From Grammothele lineata (taxonomy: Eukaryota > Basidiomycota > Agaricomycetes > Polyporales > Polyporaceae), in contig NDFF03000367.1 of NCBI GenBank assembly GCA_002150815.3, forward strand, positions 434,001-498,000: a stretch of DNA of 64,000 nucleotides. Direction: 5' to 3'. The stretch's first letter is position 1. The number at the start of each line of letters is the position of its first letter. This document shows positions 23,738-35,499 of the stretch, piece after piece. The translations under genes were made by a program, and so were the position numbers. The notes under the pieces are model-generated. The model was not told the DNA's origin. It saw only the letters and a program-made list of their open reading frames with translations, and made no database searches.

Positions 23738-24824
23738 ATGATCGCAGGAGACCCACCTCAGGCTAACCCCTACGTTTCGCCTCAAACGAGCGTTGGCCCG
23801 TTCGCCGATGCCGCCGTGCCGCCTCCCGCCTACTACTCCAATGAGCCCGGCCCCTCAGGCCCCCACCCAGACTTGCTCAAGCGTCCGCCCCCGCCGCAAC
23901 ACATGTACTGTTTCGCGCCTTCTCCAGACGGCACGGCCGGACCCGAGCTTCCTGGGGACAATCCAGAGGGTCTCAAGGGGCACCTGAAGAACTTCGCCCC
24001 CGGCAAGAGCCCCAAGAGCCTCCTGGACCCTCCCCCAGAGTCCTTCTCGCGCCCGCCCGCCCCGGGACTCACGTACGCCTCGTTTCCACCTCTCCTGCTC
24101 ATGGGCAAGGGCTCTATGCTCGACAAGGGCTTCCCGTACGACCCGCCGCAGGTGATGGAGCCGGGCGGTGTAGCGATTGTGCCGCACCCGTTCGTGGAGC
24201 ACGACGTGAACGAGCAGGATTGGAGGAGGTTCTTGCATGATGTAAGGATTGCGGGCTCGCTGTCGCCTGCGAATCGCGCTGTGGCGGGTCTCGCGCCGCT
24301 TGCGTTGCCGGTCGGGATGGTCTTCGGTGAGTGTATCGTTGCGTTGTAAAGGTCCATATATGACTAACGGCTTTTCTGTAGGAGTTTTCGTCGTGAAAGG
24401 TATCGAGGCCGCCGTAAAGCGCGGGAAGAAAGGCCCCGTGTCGGAGCTCATCGACCACTGGAACCATGTACGCTATGATTTTTCTCTCCGCCACCGAGTC
24501 GCTCAAGTAAGTACATAGATGTTCTTCCATCCACGCTGTATCCACATCGGCATGGCGCGAGGAACGCCCAAGGAAAAGAAGGTCAAACTCGACAAGGCCG
24601 AGCGTAAGGAAGAAAAACAGAAGCGCAAACAGGAAAAATCGCAGCGGAAGGAGCACGACAAGGAGCATAAGCACGAAAAAGCGAAGCGGAAGGAGCACGA
24701 CAAGGAGCACAAACACGACGAATCACAGCCGAAGGATCACGATGAGGAGAAACACGACAAGTCGGAGCCCAAGGACCACAACTGGCGGCTTATCACCACT
24801 TACCATGCATACATGCCCGAGTAG
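23738..24824 (+). CDS. DUF4646-like fungal protein, tandem copy 2 with charged Lys/Glu/His expansion
   Basis: Exons 23738-24326, 24382-24467 and 24519-24824; 326 residues. Intron positions and phases match copy 1. The core motifs are retained with small changes (HPFVEHDVNEQDWRRFLHDV identical, LAPLALPVGMVFGVFVVKGI, KKGPVSELIDHWNH, MFFHPRCIHI). The terminal NWRLITTYHAYMPE is also kept. The difference lies in the last exon: where copy 1 has about 20 residues between RCLHI and NWRL, copy 2 has about 75, made of imperfect repeats such as KEHDKEHKHEKAKRKEHDK. This tract is highly charged, probably solvent-exposed and repeat-expanded. The function is unknown. Duplication followed by expansion in one copy is the simplest history. 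Confidence 0.85.
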
Positions 24825-26891
24825 TCACGTCCGTGGATATCTTCAGTCGTGCCTCGTTCTTCCTATCATAGAGCTCGTTTATTGACTTGAGAAGTCATGT
24901 TCTGGAATGCGATTCTCATTGGGATCACTTGAACGTCTGCTCCAATCGTCTCCATTCGTGGCGTCACGACGTAGGCAGATACTCACTCGAGGATCTTCCG
25001 TAAAGAAATAATCACGCAGCGTTCTATCAACTCAGGGGCGGCATTCACAACTTCGACTCAAAAATATAACATAGCCTGCACTACACGACGTACGACAATA
25101 CATTACAACGGACATGAAGAACACCTATAAGACGTAGCGTCAGCAATGCTGTTAAAGGGGGGGACGCATGCAAACAAGAATCAGATAAGCCGATATTTTC
25201 ATTTTTCCTCCCACAGGGACCTCACCGCCCCCGTCCCATCGACATCAATACGACGTCAGCGGGCACGACCCACGGGCCTATACAGGCACCGCAGGCGGGG
25301 GAGACGAGGTGTGATGGGAGGACGTTCAACGAATGGATGAACTTGTTGTCGTCCCGGACAAAAAGAAAGACGCGGCGACTCACCTATACCTAGGAAAACT
25401 GGGCTGGCGTCGCTTCGGAGAGCATACGCAGAACAGCGATCTAAAGAAATTCGTATCAGCGATCGTGCGACGAATGAACGGACGTCAGAAGAGAATCAGG
25501 ATTGAGAGTTTTGGTATGAAGTTGTCCACTAGGAGGTTGCCCTCTCTTTCGGAAGCAGAACTGAATGAAAGGCTCATCATATGCGAAGAAGAAACCTTCT
25601 CCGCAAGATGTAGGTAAAGACACTCACCAGGTCTGTCGTCGCATGGAAAATGTTGCTGGCCAGAGGAGAAAGGAGGAGGTTCACGGGACGCGTCGCTGGG
25701 CGCTTTTGAGCGCGAGGAACTGTACAGCTATGAAACTCCGCTGCACTCAGCCACCCAAGGCAATCAGCGGAGGTTCAAAATCATCGCTCCGGCGTCCAGC
25801 CTTCCAGCTCTCTGCGCCTTTCTTTCTGTACCTCATCTGCCTCTCGTGTGTCCCCCAGGACAGATCAACTACGTTATCGTGAAGATTGCATTGGTGAGTT
25901 TCTGTACGCCCCTCTTTATTGGCTATGAAGATAGTTTATCCATAAACATCCGAGTTGGCGAACACTTCATGTGCCGTACTCATTTAACATGCATCACCAA
26001 CGGAGCCTCTTTCGCGCGTCCACATCTCGCTCTCTGTGCACACATTAACTGACTTGTGTCTTCATCAGGTGTCTCCTTCTAAGTGATGTCTCCATGGGCA
26101 GGTTGGACGCACAAGCGCGTTGCGAAACGTGTCTGCCCGCTCACCTTGACAGGGCCTGTGAAATCGGTATGAACTCAGCTCGTCAACGATAGGGCCAAGA
26201 CTACGCCGAACGGAGTCGTCGGTCATAGTTCCCTCACAAGCGTTGCTTACGGCTCTATCACCGGTGATAGAAGGTGAGCACCGTGACGAACTATCGCTCT
26301 GCCCCCGTCTTCCTTCCTTCATCTTTCGTCCCTGATGAACCTATAAATTTTTCATGACAAGCATATGTCCGAACTGTACATGTAGGACAAACGTATGTTC
26401 TCTGAGACAACCTCCCTCCTCTCTTGCCTCGGACCCGCGCACCGTCAGCATGCTTACAACATCTTTTTCAGGTTCGTTCAGCGCTCAGGGTTGGGGGCCA
26501 TTGGGAACCGCGAAAGCTCGTGTAGATACTGTTGTACATGTAGAGGTAGCCATAATACATATCCGCATATCTGCCTCGCTGCTTGCACATCAGGCGTTCG
26601 TGATCGGAGAAGACATCCGCATGGAAGGTTTCAGTGCAGCGAACCTCCAGGGAAATCTCCCGTTGCAGGCCCGGTAGGTCCGGTGTGCGAATAGGCGCTG
26701 GCCGAGCTGCTACATGATATATCGTCCATTTTCCGGTGTCTGTTGGTCCCCGCCCCCGCATCACCCCTGTTACCTCCTCCTCCCCGCCCTCCCCGCCCTC
26801 TTGTGACGCCTCCTCTGATACCCCTCCCGCCTCTTTTCTTGTTCATGTTCACGGCTACCCAACCGTAGACGACTGCGCACGACCAACGAAC
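24825..26891. other. 2-kb intergenic region, no gene recognised
   Basis: Downstream of the DUF4646-like pair and upstream of the sphingoid-base phosphatase. Short open frames (for example 25333-25617 plus) have no supporting motif. It contains a CCTATAAAT element near 26339-26347, too far from the next ATG to be assigned to it with confidence. Confidence 0.5.
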
Positions 26892-28949
26892 ATGTCCGAC
26901 GGCCCCACCCTCCACTCCCCCACACCCCAAAATCCGCTCGTCGCCAAGGTCCTCCAAGGGGCACAGCACAATCTCACGCACGCCCAGGAGTCCTCATCGT
27001 CTGAAGTCTCCCACACCTCGCGCGATGCGTCCTTCTACGACGACTCGCGCGCGTCCACCCCGGACTCGGCGCTCGAGATGAGCTTCCGCAAGGCCGACCG
27101 CAACCGGAGCTGGGACGAGAAGGCACAGGCGTCGTCGTCCACCCCGGTCTCAGAGGAGGAGGGCCTCCTGCAGGCTGTTGGATGGGCTGGGCGGCAGCCC
27201 GAGGAGGTGTACACGCGCACCTTGGATCCGTGGCGGGCAGCCATCCGCCGTGCGATCGTGAGGAATGTTGAGTGGGAGTCGGGGGTTATCGCGAGTATGC
27301 AGGTACGTGCGCTGTCCTGTTCTCAGTCCGCTCCTCTTCATGGGACGCGGCCTATGTTGCTTCTTCGTGCTGGAATATGGCGACTGATTCCGAGTTGTTG
27401 AACAGGAGAAAGTGCGGATGCCCTTCCTGGACGCGTACTTCGTATACACCTCCTCCCTGGGGACGCACACGTTCTTCATGATCATGCTCCCCCTCTTCTA
27501 CTTCTTCGGCCTGCCCGAGTTCGGGCGCGGCCTGCTCCTGATGCTCGCGGTGGGCGTGTACGTCTCGTCGTTCATCAAGGACTTGTGCTGTTCCCCACGA
27601 CCCTTCGCGCCCCCCGTCTCCCGACTCAGTGAGTAGCACCGTGTCCTGTGCGCCCTTTCCGATGCTGACCGCCCACTGCATAGCGATCGGTAACTGCCAT
27701 CTGGAGTACGGCTTTCCCTCGACGCACTCAACCAACTCCGTCTCCATTGCGCTCTTCTTCTACGGCGTCATCCAGCATGTGGCCAACCGCGAAGATGGGA
27801 TGTCGCTACCGACCTACCTCGCTCTCGTCGGCCTCCTGCTCTTTTACATCTTCTCCATCGTGTTTGGGCGTATCTACACCGGCATGCATTCCTTCACGGA
27901 TTGTATCGCTGGAGCAGCGCTCGGCGCAGGCATTTGGGGTTTGCACGTTTGGTGTGGAGACGTGGTGGACGCCTGGTCACGCGAGAACGGTTTTATCGGT
28001 GAGTCCCTTGCGCTCGCGTTCCTACGTCGCCACTGACACGGCGCACGCCAGTCCCTGCGGTCATTATGCCCTTGTGTCTGTACCTCGTCCACAGGCACCC
28101 ACAGCCAGTGGATGACTGCCCGTGCTTCGAGGACGCGATTGCGTTCGTGTCCGTAGTCATGGGCGAGTTCGTCGCTCGCTGGTACATGGAGCACAACGGG
28201 TACGACGCGAGCTTCTTCGTCCGCCCCATGCCTGGCGCGTCCTGGGCGACCTGGCAGGACCTCGGGACCTGGTGGAGCACCGCAGCGATTAAGATGGTCA
28301 TCGGTGCGTCCCCTCTCTCCCTCACACCGCATTCCACACACCCTGACACCTCCTTGCATGCCACAGGCGTCCTGACGATCTTCGTATGGCGCATTGCCGC
28401 CAAGTCCTTCTGCCTCTCCATCCTCCCGCCCATCTTCCGCTTCCTCTCGCACCTCGTCACGCTCCCGCACCGCCGCTTCTACACCCCCGCGACGGACTAC
28501 ACCTCCGTGCCCCCCGAGAAGGGCCTCCGCCCGATCCCGTCCGTGATCGACCTCCCGCGCATGGTCGAGTACGAGGCGAACGCCGCCAGCACCGCCCGCG
28601 CGGGGGCGGGGGGCGGGTACGGCACGATCACGATGAAGCAGCGTTCGGGCCGCGGTGGGGGCGCGCAGGGCTCCTCGGCCGCGGGGGAGGACGAGAAGAG
28701 CGGGGCGGCGAAGGAATGGAGCGAGCCGCGCGGGAAACGCGCGCGCGACGATGTGAAGCATTACGATGCGGATGGTGCGTGCGCCCACAGTGTCTTGGAA
28801 AGGTTGTTCGGGGCTGACGCTGAGACGACCTGGGGGTTTGTTTTGCAGTGCTGACGAAGGTGTTTGTGTACTGCGGTATTGGTATGGTCTCGGCGGGCGT
28901 CGTGCCCGTGATGTTCGAGGTCCTCGGCTGGGGCGTCAAGATGGTCTGA
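26892..28949 (+). CDS. dihydrosphingosine/sphingoid long-chain-base 1-phosphate phosphatase (PAP2 superfamily, Lcb3-like)
   Basis: Exons 26892-27302, 27406-27628, 27684-27998, 28052-28303, 28367-28774 and 28849-28949; 569 residues, all junctions in frame. The three PAP2 signature motifs are present: KDLCCSPRP (Lys195), PSTHS (223-227, catalytic His226) and GRIYTGMHSFTD (Arg274, His280, Asp284). Their spacing and the multiple hydrophobic segments (for example FFMIMLPLFYFFGL, YLALVGLLLFYIFSIVF) match the Lcb3/SPP group of endoplasmic-reticulum phosphatases. These dephosphorylate long-chain-base phosphates and feed the bases back into ceramide synthesis. The N-terminal 120 residues are Ser-rich and cytosolic. 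A Gly/Arg-rich charged loop (about 28590-28760) precedes the last transmembrane helix, which is encoded by a separate exon. Length is normal to slightly long for fungal Lcb3. Confidence 0.93.
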
Positions 28950-30512
28950 ACTTCGAACGAAGATGGCGATGCGCTTGACTCCCCGGACCCAGCGCACGGA
29001 AGGTCCGCAAACGGTGATGGTTTGGATACAGATACAGTACAATAGACACGGGACTAGTCCTTGTGCAGGCGGATCCGCCGCTCAATCGAGCCCGGGCAGT
29101 GTGTCGGTGTACGTCTGTTTGTGTGTATGGGAGAGGGCTGAACTTTCTCGCATAGTGTATGTTCGTAGAGTAGTAATAATGGTGGCGGGCGCTGGTGTAT
29201 ACCCCTGCAAGAACATTCACCGTGCGCTCGGCAATATCATCTGGATGTGTTTTCCTCTACTACGCCCGTCGAAGATTCAACAGCCTCATCCGTGCGTTAG
29301 GCTCAATGAGAGGAGATGGAATGACATCAATCTAGCCCACCATACACCTTTCGCACCACAGCTGGATATTACTCGAAGCATATTCTAGCTAGCGTCCTGA
29401 CGTGCACAGACTCGACTTGCCGCCATTAGCGCAGGTACCGGAGTCATTACCCTAAAGAGTCGTAAAGACATCTGCGATGAAACTACTAACCCCTGGTGAT
29501 TACGCACGCGTCTCGCCGGCATGTTGCTATTTATACGGTTCCAAGGCCGCGATCAATATCTGTGAGTCTTTCCGAGCAAGACGTCGTACATAGCACCGCC
29601 GTCGATATAGCATCCGCTGAGTCCCCGACTCCGTCGATCACACTATGGCGTTGAGTACACGCATATAGCTTCCGGGGAAGGCGTGTCCCTCCCTGGTCCC
29701 CGGTGTAGTACGTATATTTCTCCTTTGATGCCGAGTTTTGATGGCGGTCTTAGCTGTAGATCTTTATATGTATATGCTGTATCATTGAGGCCGTCGACTG
29801 AACGTCGTCGAAGTTGAACATGGGTCATTCGGCGCCTGCCGAGCAAGGCCGACCAGAACGGATATGCCAGAACGGGGCTCCGTGCCGAGCGGCGCCGAGC
29901 CTCGTCATCATCACCTTCTCCCTTGCTTCTCCCTGAACTCGTCCGCGATCTACAAATGTCGCGTTCAACCGCCGTGGCGATGCCTCGTCCCTGGACGTTC
30001 TATCTCGACACCAGCGTAAGTGGCCAGGCCCCGAATCACTCGTGACTACGAGCACCCAGCGGTCTCAGGCTTTAGCACGCCGAATCCCAAGATCAACTGG
30101 CCTGAAAAATGATGGACGGCCTTAGCTGGCAGTAGCTCGTCAATTTAGAGCCAAAAATATAGAGGCCAGCCCGGCGTATCTCGACCTTGGACCTGCGGCT
30201 GACGTGTCCTCTGTGTCTGTCGCTACCGAGGCAGACCGCCAACACTGCGCACTCGAACGGCATCCCCGCCGGCATTTGCGCGTCGGCGAAGGCACCGCGG
30301 TGGTACACCGGTGGTATGGTCGCGCATTCCTTTCGGGGGATCATGGAGTAGTAGAGCGTTCGAGCACGTAGCGATGCTTGTGACTCGGCTCTGAGACAGG
30401 ATGGTATATAAAGGAAGACTCGCGGCGTCCTAGGATCCCCCGCAACAACGTACGTCTCGACCTGTAAACCGTAACCCAAGTTTCCAGGCCTTCGAACACC
30501 CAACTGCCCATC
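28950..30512. other. intergenic region and promoter of the FAD monooxygenase
   Basis: About 1.5 kb without a recognisable gene. The 3' part carries a clear TATA box (TATATAAA, 30405-30412), 101 bp upstream of the monooxygenase ATG. Confidence 0.6.
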
Positions 30513-32870
30513 ATGAACCCAGGTTCTAGCACATCTCCAATTCTCGTCGTAAGTCTAGTCCCACTTCAGCTCTATATGCGCTTCTATATGCACCTCACAC
30601 GAACTTCGCGTGCAGATCGGTGCAGGCCCGACCGGCCTAGCAGCCGCGCTCGTGCTCGCCAAGAGCGGCGTGCCCGTACGCATCGTCGACAAGCTCCCCG
30701 CCCCGCACGCGATGTCGCGCGGGAGCGGTATCCACGTACGTTCTCCCCTCCCCTTCCCCGGGCCCTTTTCCTCACGCTGAACATTCCTCACGCTGAACAT
30801 TGATCGACTCTGATATGTTATTAACAGGCCCGGACGATGGAAGTCGCGCACTTCCTAGGCGTACTGGACGACCTCCGGCACGAGTCCACGCCCGCGCTCC
30901 CCATGCGCTCCTACAAGCTTCCCGGGGGCACCGAGATTGACCGCCAGTGGACGCTGTTCCAGCCCCCTGCGCCGACCCCTGATAGGCCTTACGTGCGTAC
31001 CATGCTTCAGGCTTCGGGTTTGCTTTGCCCTCTGACCGACCGGTTGGGTGATATTGTTATTGTTGTTAGGGAGCGATAGTAGTCGACCAATACCTGAACG
31101 AACGCGTATGGCGCAAACATCTCGCCGCGCACGGCGTGGAGGTCGAGCAAGGCACCGAACCTGTCTCGCTCCAGCAAGAAGCGGACGGGGTCACTGTCAC
31201 GCTGAAGAAGACCAGTGCGGCGGACGGAGGGGAGGAATTCGAGACTTTCAAGGCATCGTACGTGGTTGGGGCTGATGGGGCTAGAGGTGAGTGGTTGAGT
31301 GGTTGAGTGGTTGTATGGGGGTATGGGAGATGTTGTCGAGCGTATGCTGATTCCTCTTACTTAGGGATGACGCGCAAGTTTATCGGGGCGACGTTCGAGG
31401 GCGAGACGAAGGACGCGGACGGGGGCATGTGGGCCGAGTGCGAGCTCGAAGGCGACGTCCTCTCCACAGACGTGCGTACCTGCTTGAGCATCCAGATAAA
31501 TAGTAAAACTAATCAGGATGTGTTAGTGCCGCCACCTCTGGAGCGAGCCCGGCAAATTCACGTACGTCCTTATATCCCTTCAATGTAACGATCCCTCGTC
31601 ACTAACCCGCACACCTGCCTTATCGACAGCATCATGGCCCGCCCCAAACGCTACGGCGGCTTCCACGTGGGCATCGTCTGCTCCAACTACGATCCCACCG
31701 CGTTCGAGGACCCCGCCAAGTTCGTCGCGCTCTTCCACGAGCTCACGGGGCGCAGGGACGTCGTGTTCAAGAGCGTCGAGACGTTGATGTATTGGAAGTG
31801 AGTCTCGGACGCGTGGGGTACTAACGAGGGGTGTGAGCTGACGAAAGACTTTCACGGGTAGGCCGAAGATGCGGATGGCGAACAAGTTCTCAGAGGGACG
31901 TGTGTTCATCGCAGGAGGTAAGCCTTCATTTTATCCTCTTCGGCACTCATCTCACCCCCATCTCACCTACACCCACTCTCACCCACACATAGACGCCGCC
32001 CACATCCACTCCCCCACCGGCGGCCAAGGCCTGAACACGAGCGTCCAAGACGCCTTCAACCTCGCCTGGAAGCTCGCGCTCGCTCACAAGGGCCTTGCGA
32101 CGCCCGCGCTGCTCGATTCGTACGGCACAGAACGATTGCCCGTAGTCGCGCAGATGTTGGTGACGACGACGGGGATGTATAAGTTGGTGTTTGCGGGGGG
32201 TAGGGTAGGGAAGGACGTCCCCGCGGGGGAGACACCGGGACAGGCGCAAGGACAAGAGCAGGGAGAGGAGCAGAGAGAGGGACAAGGACAAGGCCAAGAC
32301 AAGAGCCGCTTCCTCCAATGGAAAGACCGCGCACTCTCCCAGCTCGACGTCAACTACCGCTTCTCCCCCGTCGTCCTTGATGCCCGCTCCTCCTCCCAGA
32401 CGCAAACCGAAGAAGAGATGACATCCCTCGCCTACCGCGGCTACGGCCCCTCCGCCCCCCTCCGCGCGGGGGACCGCGCCCCGCAAGCCCCGGGGCTCGT
32501 CGACGCCCAAGGAGGAGAACACACGCTGTTTGACGTGTTGGATTGTACGAAGCATACTGTGCTCGTATTCACCTCGGGATCTGGTGACGGGGAGCGCGTA
32601 GCGGAGGCAGTGGTGCACGACGCGCGGACCTATCCAGAGGGGACGGTGCAGACTGTGGTGCTGGGGCGGGAGGGGGTGCCTGTGGGGGTTGATGGGGCGG
32701 GGGCGTTCTATGATAGGGACGGGCACGCTGCGCGCGCATATAGAGTGGAGGAGCAGGGGGAGGGGGAGGGGCCGCGGGTGGTAGTGGTGAGGCCGGATGG
32801 GTACGTTGGAGCGTTCGTGTATGATGCGGCTGGGGTGAGGGAGTATTTTGCTAGGATTTTCAAGGTGTAG
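30513..32870 (+). CDS. FAD-dependent aromatic monooxygenase (phenol 2-monooxygenase / PheA-TfdB type)
   Basis: Nine exons: 30513-30548, 30616-30735, 30828-30992, 31070-31286, 31365-31471, 31527-31561, 31630-31797, 31862-31917, 31993-32870; 593 residues. The FAD-binding GxGxxG motif ([18 protein letters not shown]) is near the N-terminus, the DG motif is in [10 protein letters not shown], and the GD motif is in [15 protein letters not shown] followed by [10 protein letters not shown]. The C-terminal part has the thioredoxin-like domain common in phenol hydroxylases ([14 protein letters not shown], then [13 protein letters not shown]). Such enzymes use NAD(P)H and O2 to hydroxylate phenolic substrates; in a wood-decay fungus lignin-derived phenols are plausible but unproven. 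A Gln/Glu/Gly-rich insert (32231-32303) lies between the FAD and C-terminal domains. TATA box 101 bp upstream. Confidence 0.92.
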
Positions 32871-33273
32871 GAGGCGTGGTTAGCTGAAGTGCGTTGTATG
32901 AAGGATATAGTTGGTCGTTCTCGCATGGGCTTTAAATGTGTATCTTCGTGCATAATACATATCACGGTATGAAGCTTCTCGAGCAGTTCACTGATGCCTG
33001 CAGGGGCGGTGGTGACGGATTCCAGACGTGAAAAGTGAAAATCGGCGTGAAATTGAGCATGCACAAGCCGTGACTCTACTAGCTACTATCCGGGACGCCC
33101 TGCCCTCTTTCAGCATGAGCGAGGCGCGCCGTCGACGGGTCTCAAGGAAGAAGTCTCGGCCAAGCTCTTCACTGCCCACGAAAAAAATTCTTTAGAAGGA
33201 GTCACATCCTTGCTTCTTCCTCGCGTTCTTTGAGGTAGGTGACTGACCGAATAGAGAAGGGTGCTTCTGGTGA
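32871..33273. other. intergenic region left of the inverted-repeat element
   Basis: About 400 bp of monooxygenase 3' flank; nothing else recognised. Confidence 0.5.
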
Positions 33274-33315
33274 CACACCGGGGGTTCCGGAATTTTCGGA
33301 CTCCGAAAATGTATC
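33274..33315 (+). repeat. left terminal inverted repeat of the MITE
   Basis: Perfect 42-bp match to the reverse complement of 33731-33772. Contains the short internal palindrome TTTTCGGACTCCGAAAA. Confidence 0.9.
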
Positions 33316-33730
33316 CCGAAACGCTGTCAGTAGATGTCATATTCGCAGATGTGTTTGCGGCTGGTCCAGATGTATCGTTTGCGACGCCCAGAAATGTGGT
33401 CCAAAATATAGCACTTTGGGAACCTCGAACACCCGATGTTTTCACACCCCCAGAACGCATATGTAAACCCTGTGTCTTCCGTCCACATTTCTGGAAGGCG
33501 AAAATCCTACGTTTTGGGTAGTTTTGGGATTTTGTGATCACAAAAACGCCCATTTGGGGCGTCATAGAAACGCAAACAAAAAGGTGACGTCTTTAGCCCG
33601 TGGAAATGTCATATAGTATGAGGCTCTGTAAATGCTGAGCTTGAAGCTGCGTTTCTAACGACTACAAACAGCATATTTCTGATGACCGGCAATAAAATCG
33701 CAAATGCAACGCTTGGTGTGAGCGTTTAGA

Positions 33731-33772
33731 GATACATTTTCGGAGTCCGAAAATTCCGGAACCCCCGGTGTG
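33731..33772 (-). repeat. right terminal inverted repeat of the MITE
   Basis: Perfect inverted copy of 33274-33315. Its outer end lies 176 bp upstream of the cyclophilin start codon, within likely promoter distance. Confidence 0.9.
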
Positions 33773-33947
33773 GCAGGAAAAAAGAGCTACGTCACCGATT
33801 GTGACCGATTGTCACAGCGGTTAGATTATCGGAAGTGGATGATCTTGGTGCTGATGCCCTCTGATCGGCAACTTCCAGCCCCGCCCTTAAGAGCACGGGT
33901 CTCCTCGACATTCTGTACGCCCACTTCCTTCTTCCTCCTCCGTCACC

Positions 33948-34691
33948 ATGTCTAACGTTTTCGTAAGTCGCTCTCCATCGCGCCATGGTCCCCTTCGACC
34001 CATTTCCACGCTTGTCAAATGCTGGCGCTGACCGCTCCCTCGTCCCAATGTCGCCGTTATGGCTCGTTCGCGGTTTACGCTCCTTGTTGTGATAATTTCT
34101 AGTTCGATATCTCCATCAACGACGCCCACGCCGGCCGCATCGTCTTCAAGCTCTATGATGACGTTGTCCCCAAGACGGCGAAGAACTTCCGCGAGCTCGC
34201 CACCGGCCAGCATGGTTTCGGCTACCAGGGCTCCTCCTTCCACCGTATCATCCCCAACTTCATGCTCCAGGGTGGCGACTTCACCCGCGGCAACGGTACC
34301 GGTGGCAAGTCCATCTACGGCGAGAAGTTCGCGGGTGAGTAGTTTTCATTCATTGCGTGACCTTCTGCGAAGGACACTCATGTGCGGCGGGTGTGTAGAC
34401 GAGAACTTCCAGCTCAAGCACACCAAGCCCGGCATCCTCTCGATGGCGAACGCTGGCAAGAACACCAACGGCTCGCAGTTCTTCATTACCACTGTCGTGA
34501 CCTCTTGGCTCGACGGCGCTCACGTCGTGTTCGGTATGTTCTCATCTCTCTAGAGACGCTCGCCCGGTCTGATGTTCTGCCCAGGCGAGGTCGTTGACGG
34601 TATGGAGCTCGTCAGGAAGATCGAGGCCCTCGGTTCCGCGTCTGGTACCCCCAAGGCGCGCATCACCATCGCGAAGAGCGGCACCGTCTAA
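33948..34691 (+). CDS. CPR1: peptidyl-prolyl cis-trans isomerase, cyclophilin A type
   Basis: Exons 33948-33962, 34103-34334, 34399-34533 and 34585-34691; 162 residues, the usual single-domain cyclophilin length. The first exon encodes only MSNVF, and the first intron is long for this genome (140 bp). Active-site landmarks are intact: [15 protein letters not shown] (catalytic Arg, Phe, Gln), NGSQFFITT, and [13 protein letters not shown], whose Trp confers cyclosporin binding. No signal or targeting peptide is visible, so the protein is expected in cytosol and nucleus. It catalyses proline isomerisation during folding and signalling. The MITE-like element ends 175 bp upstream. Confidence 0.96.
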
Positions 34692-35499
34692 TCTAGCCGC
34701 CTCGCTGCTGGCTTGACATGTGTTGGGTTCGCTGTTGGGGCCGGGGTCGGAAGTAAAGAAGCAGAAGAAAACCATCCTTGTATTCTCATCCATCGGAATG
34801 TTGCACGAGCGCCATCGACGTCAGCGATTGCCTATCGATCGTTGCCATGATGTTGAGTGCCTCATTTTGAGCTCATGTGGAGAGGGCGATGCGCCGCGAT
34901 GCACCCTCGGGCATCCCTCCCGCAAGCCGGCACCTTCGGAGGCGTACGTATTCATTGTGGTTCCAGCGTCTGGATGGCGCAGTGAGTTACATCGCGCCGG
35001 CGGATGATTGCATTTCGCACATCGATCCGAACACTGGAAATGCAGTGGTGCTTCCCATACCGGGGTCAACCAATAGCGACGCCTTCCTTGTACACCACCT
35101 CACAGTACTTACTAATGCATTGTTACCGGTGCATTGCCATCTCCCGTCGCTTTCGCGTTTCTCCGACGCGCTCTCCCCGACTGGGCCTCTTCCATAAATG
35201 GGCAATGAAATACCAAAAGTGGAAGCGAGACGCATCACTGCGCCATTTGGACGTGAGATCGCGAACGTGGGATCTTGCTGTCACCTCCCATGTGCTACGC
35301 TACATCGTCTGACATGTTGCAATATCGCGCTATTCCTAATCTCCTTTGGAGACCGACACTTAACGCTGCCTTCTCTGAAAGCAGCGTTGTAAGGACCACT
35401 TGAGAAGTGTGACTACCTGGTATGTTGTGTTTATAGTGTATGTTGTGCTCCAGCGGCTTACTCATCTCACTCACTCAGCTCGAGCCCTCAGCGCACAGG
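34692..35499. other. intergenic region, no gene recognised
   Basis: About 800 bp between cyclophilin and the first permease. A TTTATAG element near 35430 lies about 70 bp upstream of the permease start. Confidence 0.5.

Larger units (their letters stand above)
33274..33772. mobile_element. MITE-like non-autonomous DNA transposon with 42-bp perfect terminal inverted repeats
   Basis: Bases 33274-33315 and the reverse complement of 33731-33772 are identical over 42 bp, starting CACACCGGGGGTTCCGG and including TTTCGGACTCCGAAAATG, which is itself partly palindromic. Similarity continues imperfectly for about ten more bases (AAACGCT in both). The element is 499 bp, AT-richer than its surroundings and has no credible coding sequence, so it is non-autonomous. 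I could not define an unambiguous target-site duplication: the flanks read TCTGGTGA on the left and GCAGGAAA on the right. It sits between the FAD monooxygenase and the cyclophilin promoter. Confidence 0.85.

Noticed and set aside
25333..25882. Possible small gene on the plus strand
   Set aside because: Charged but unrecognised short frames that cannot be joined by good splice sites.
33110..33565. Open frame overlapping the MITE, as a possible transposase remnant
   Set aside because: No transposase motif; it crosses the element boundary and is read through non-coding sequence.
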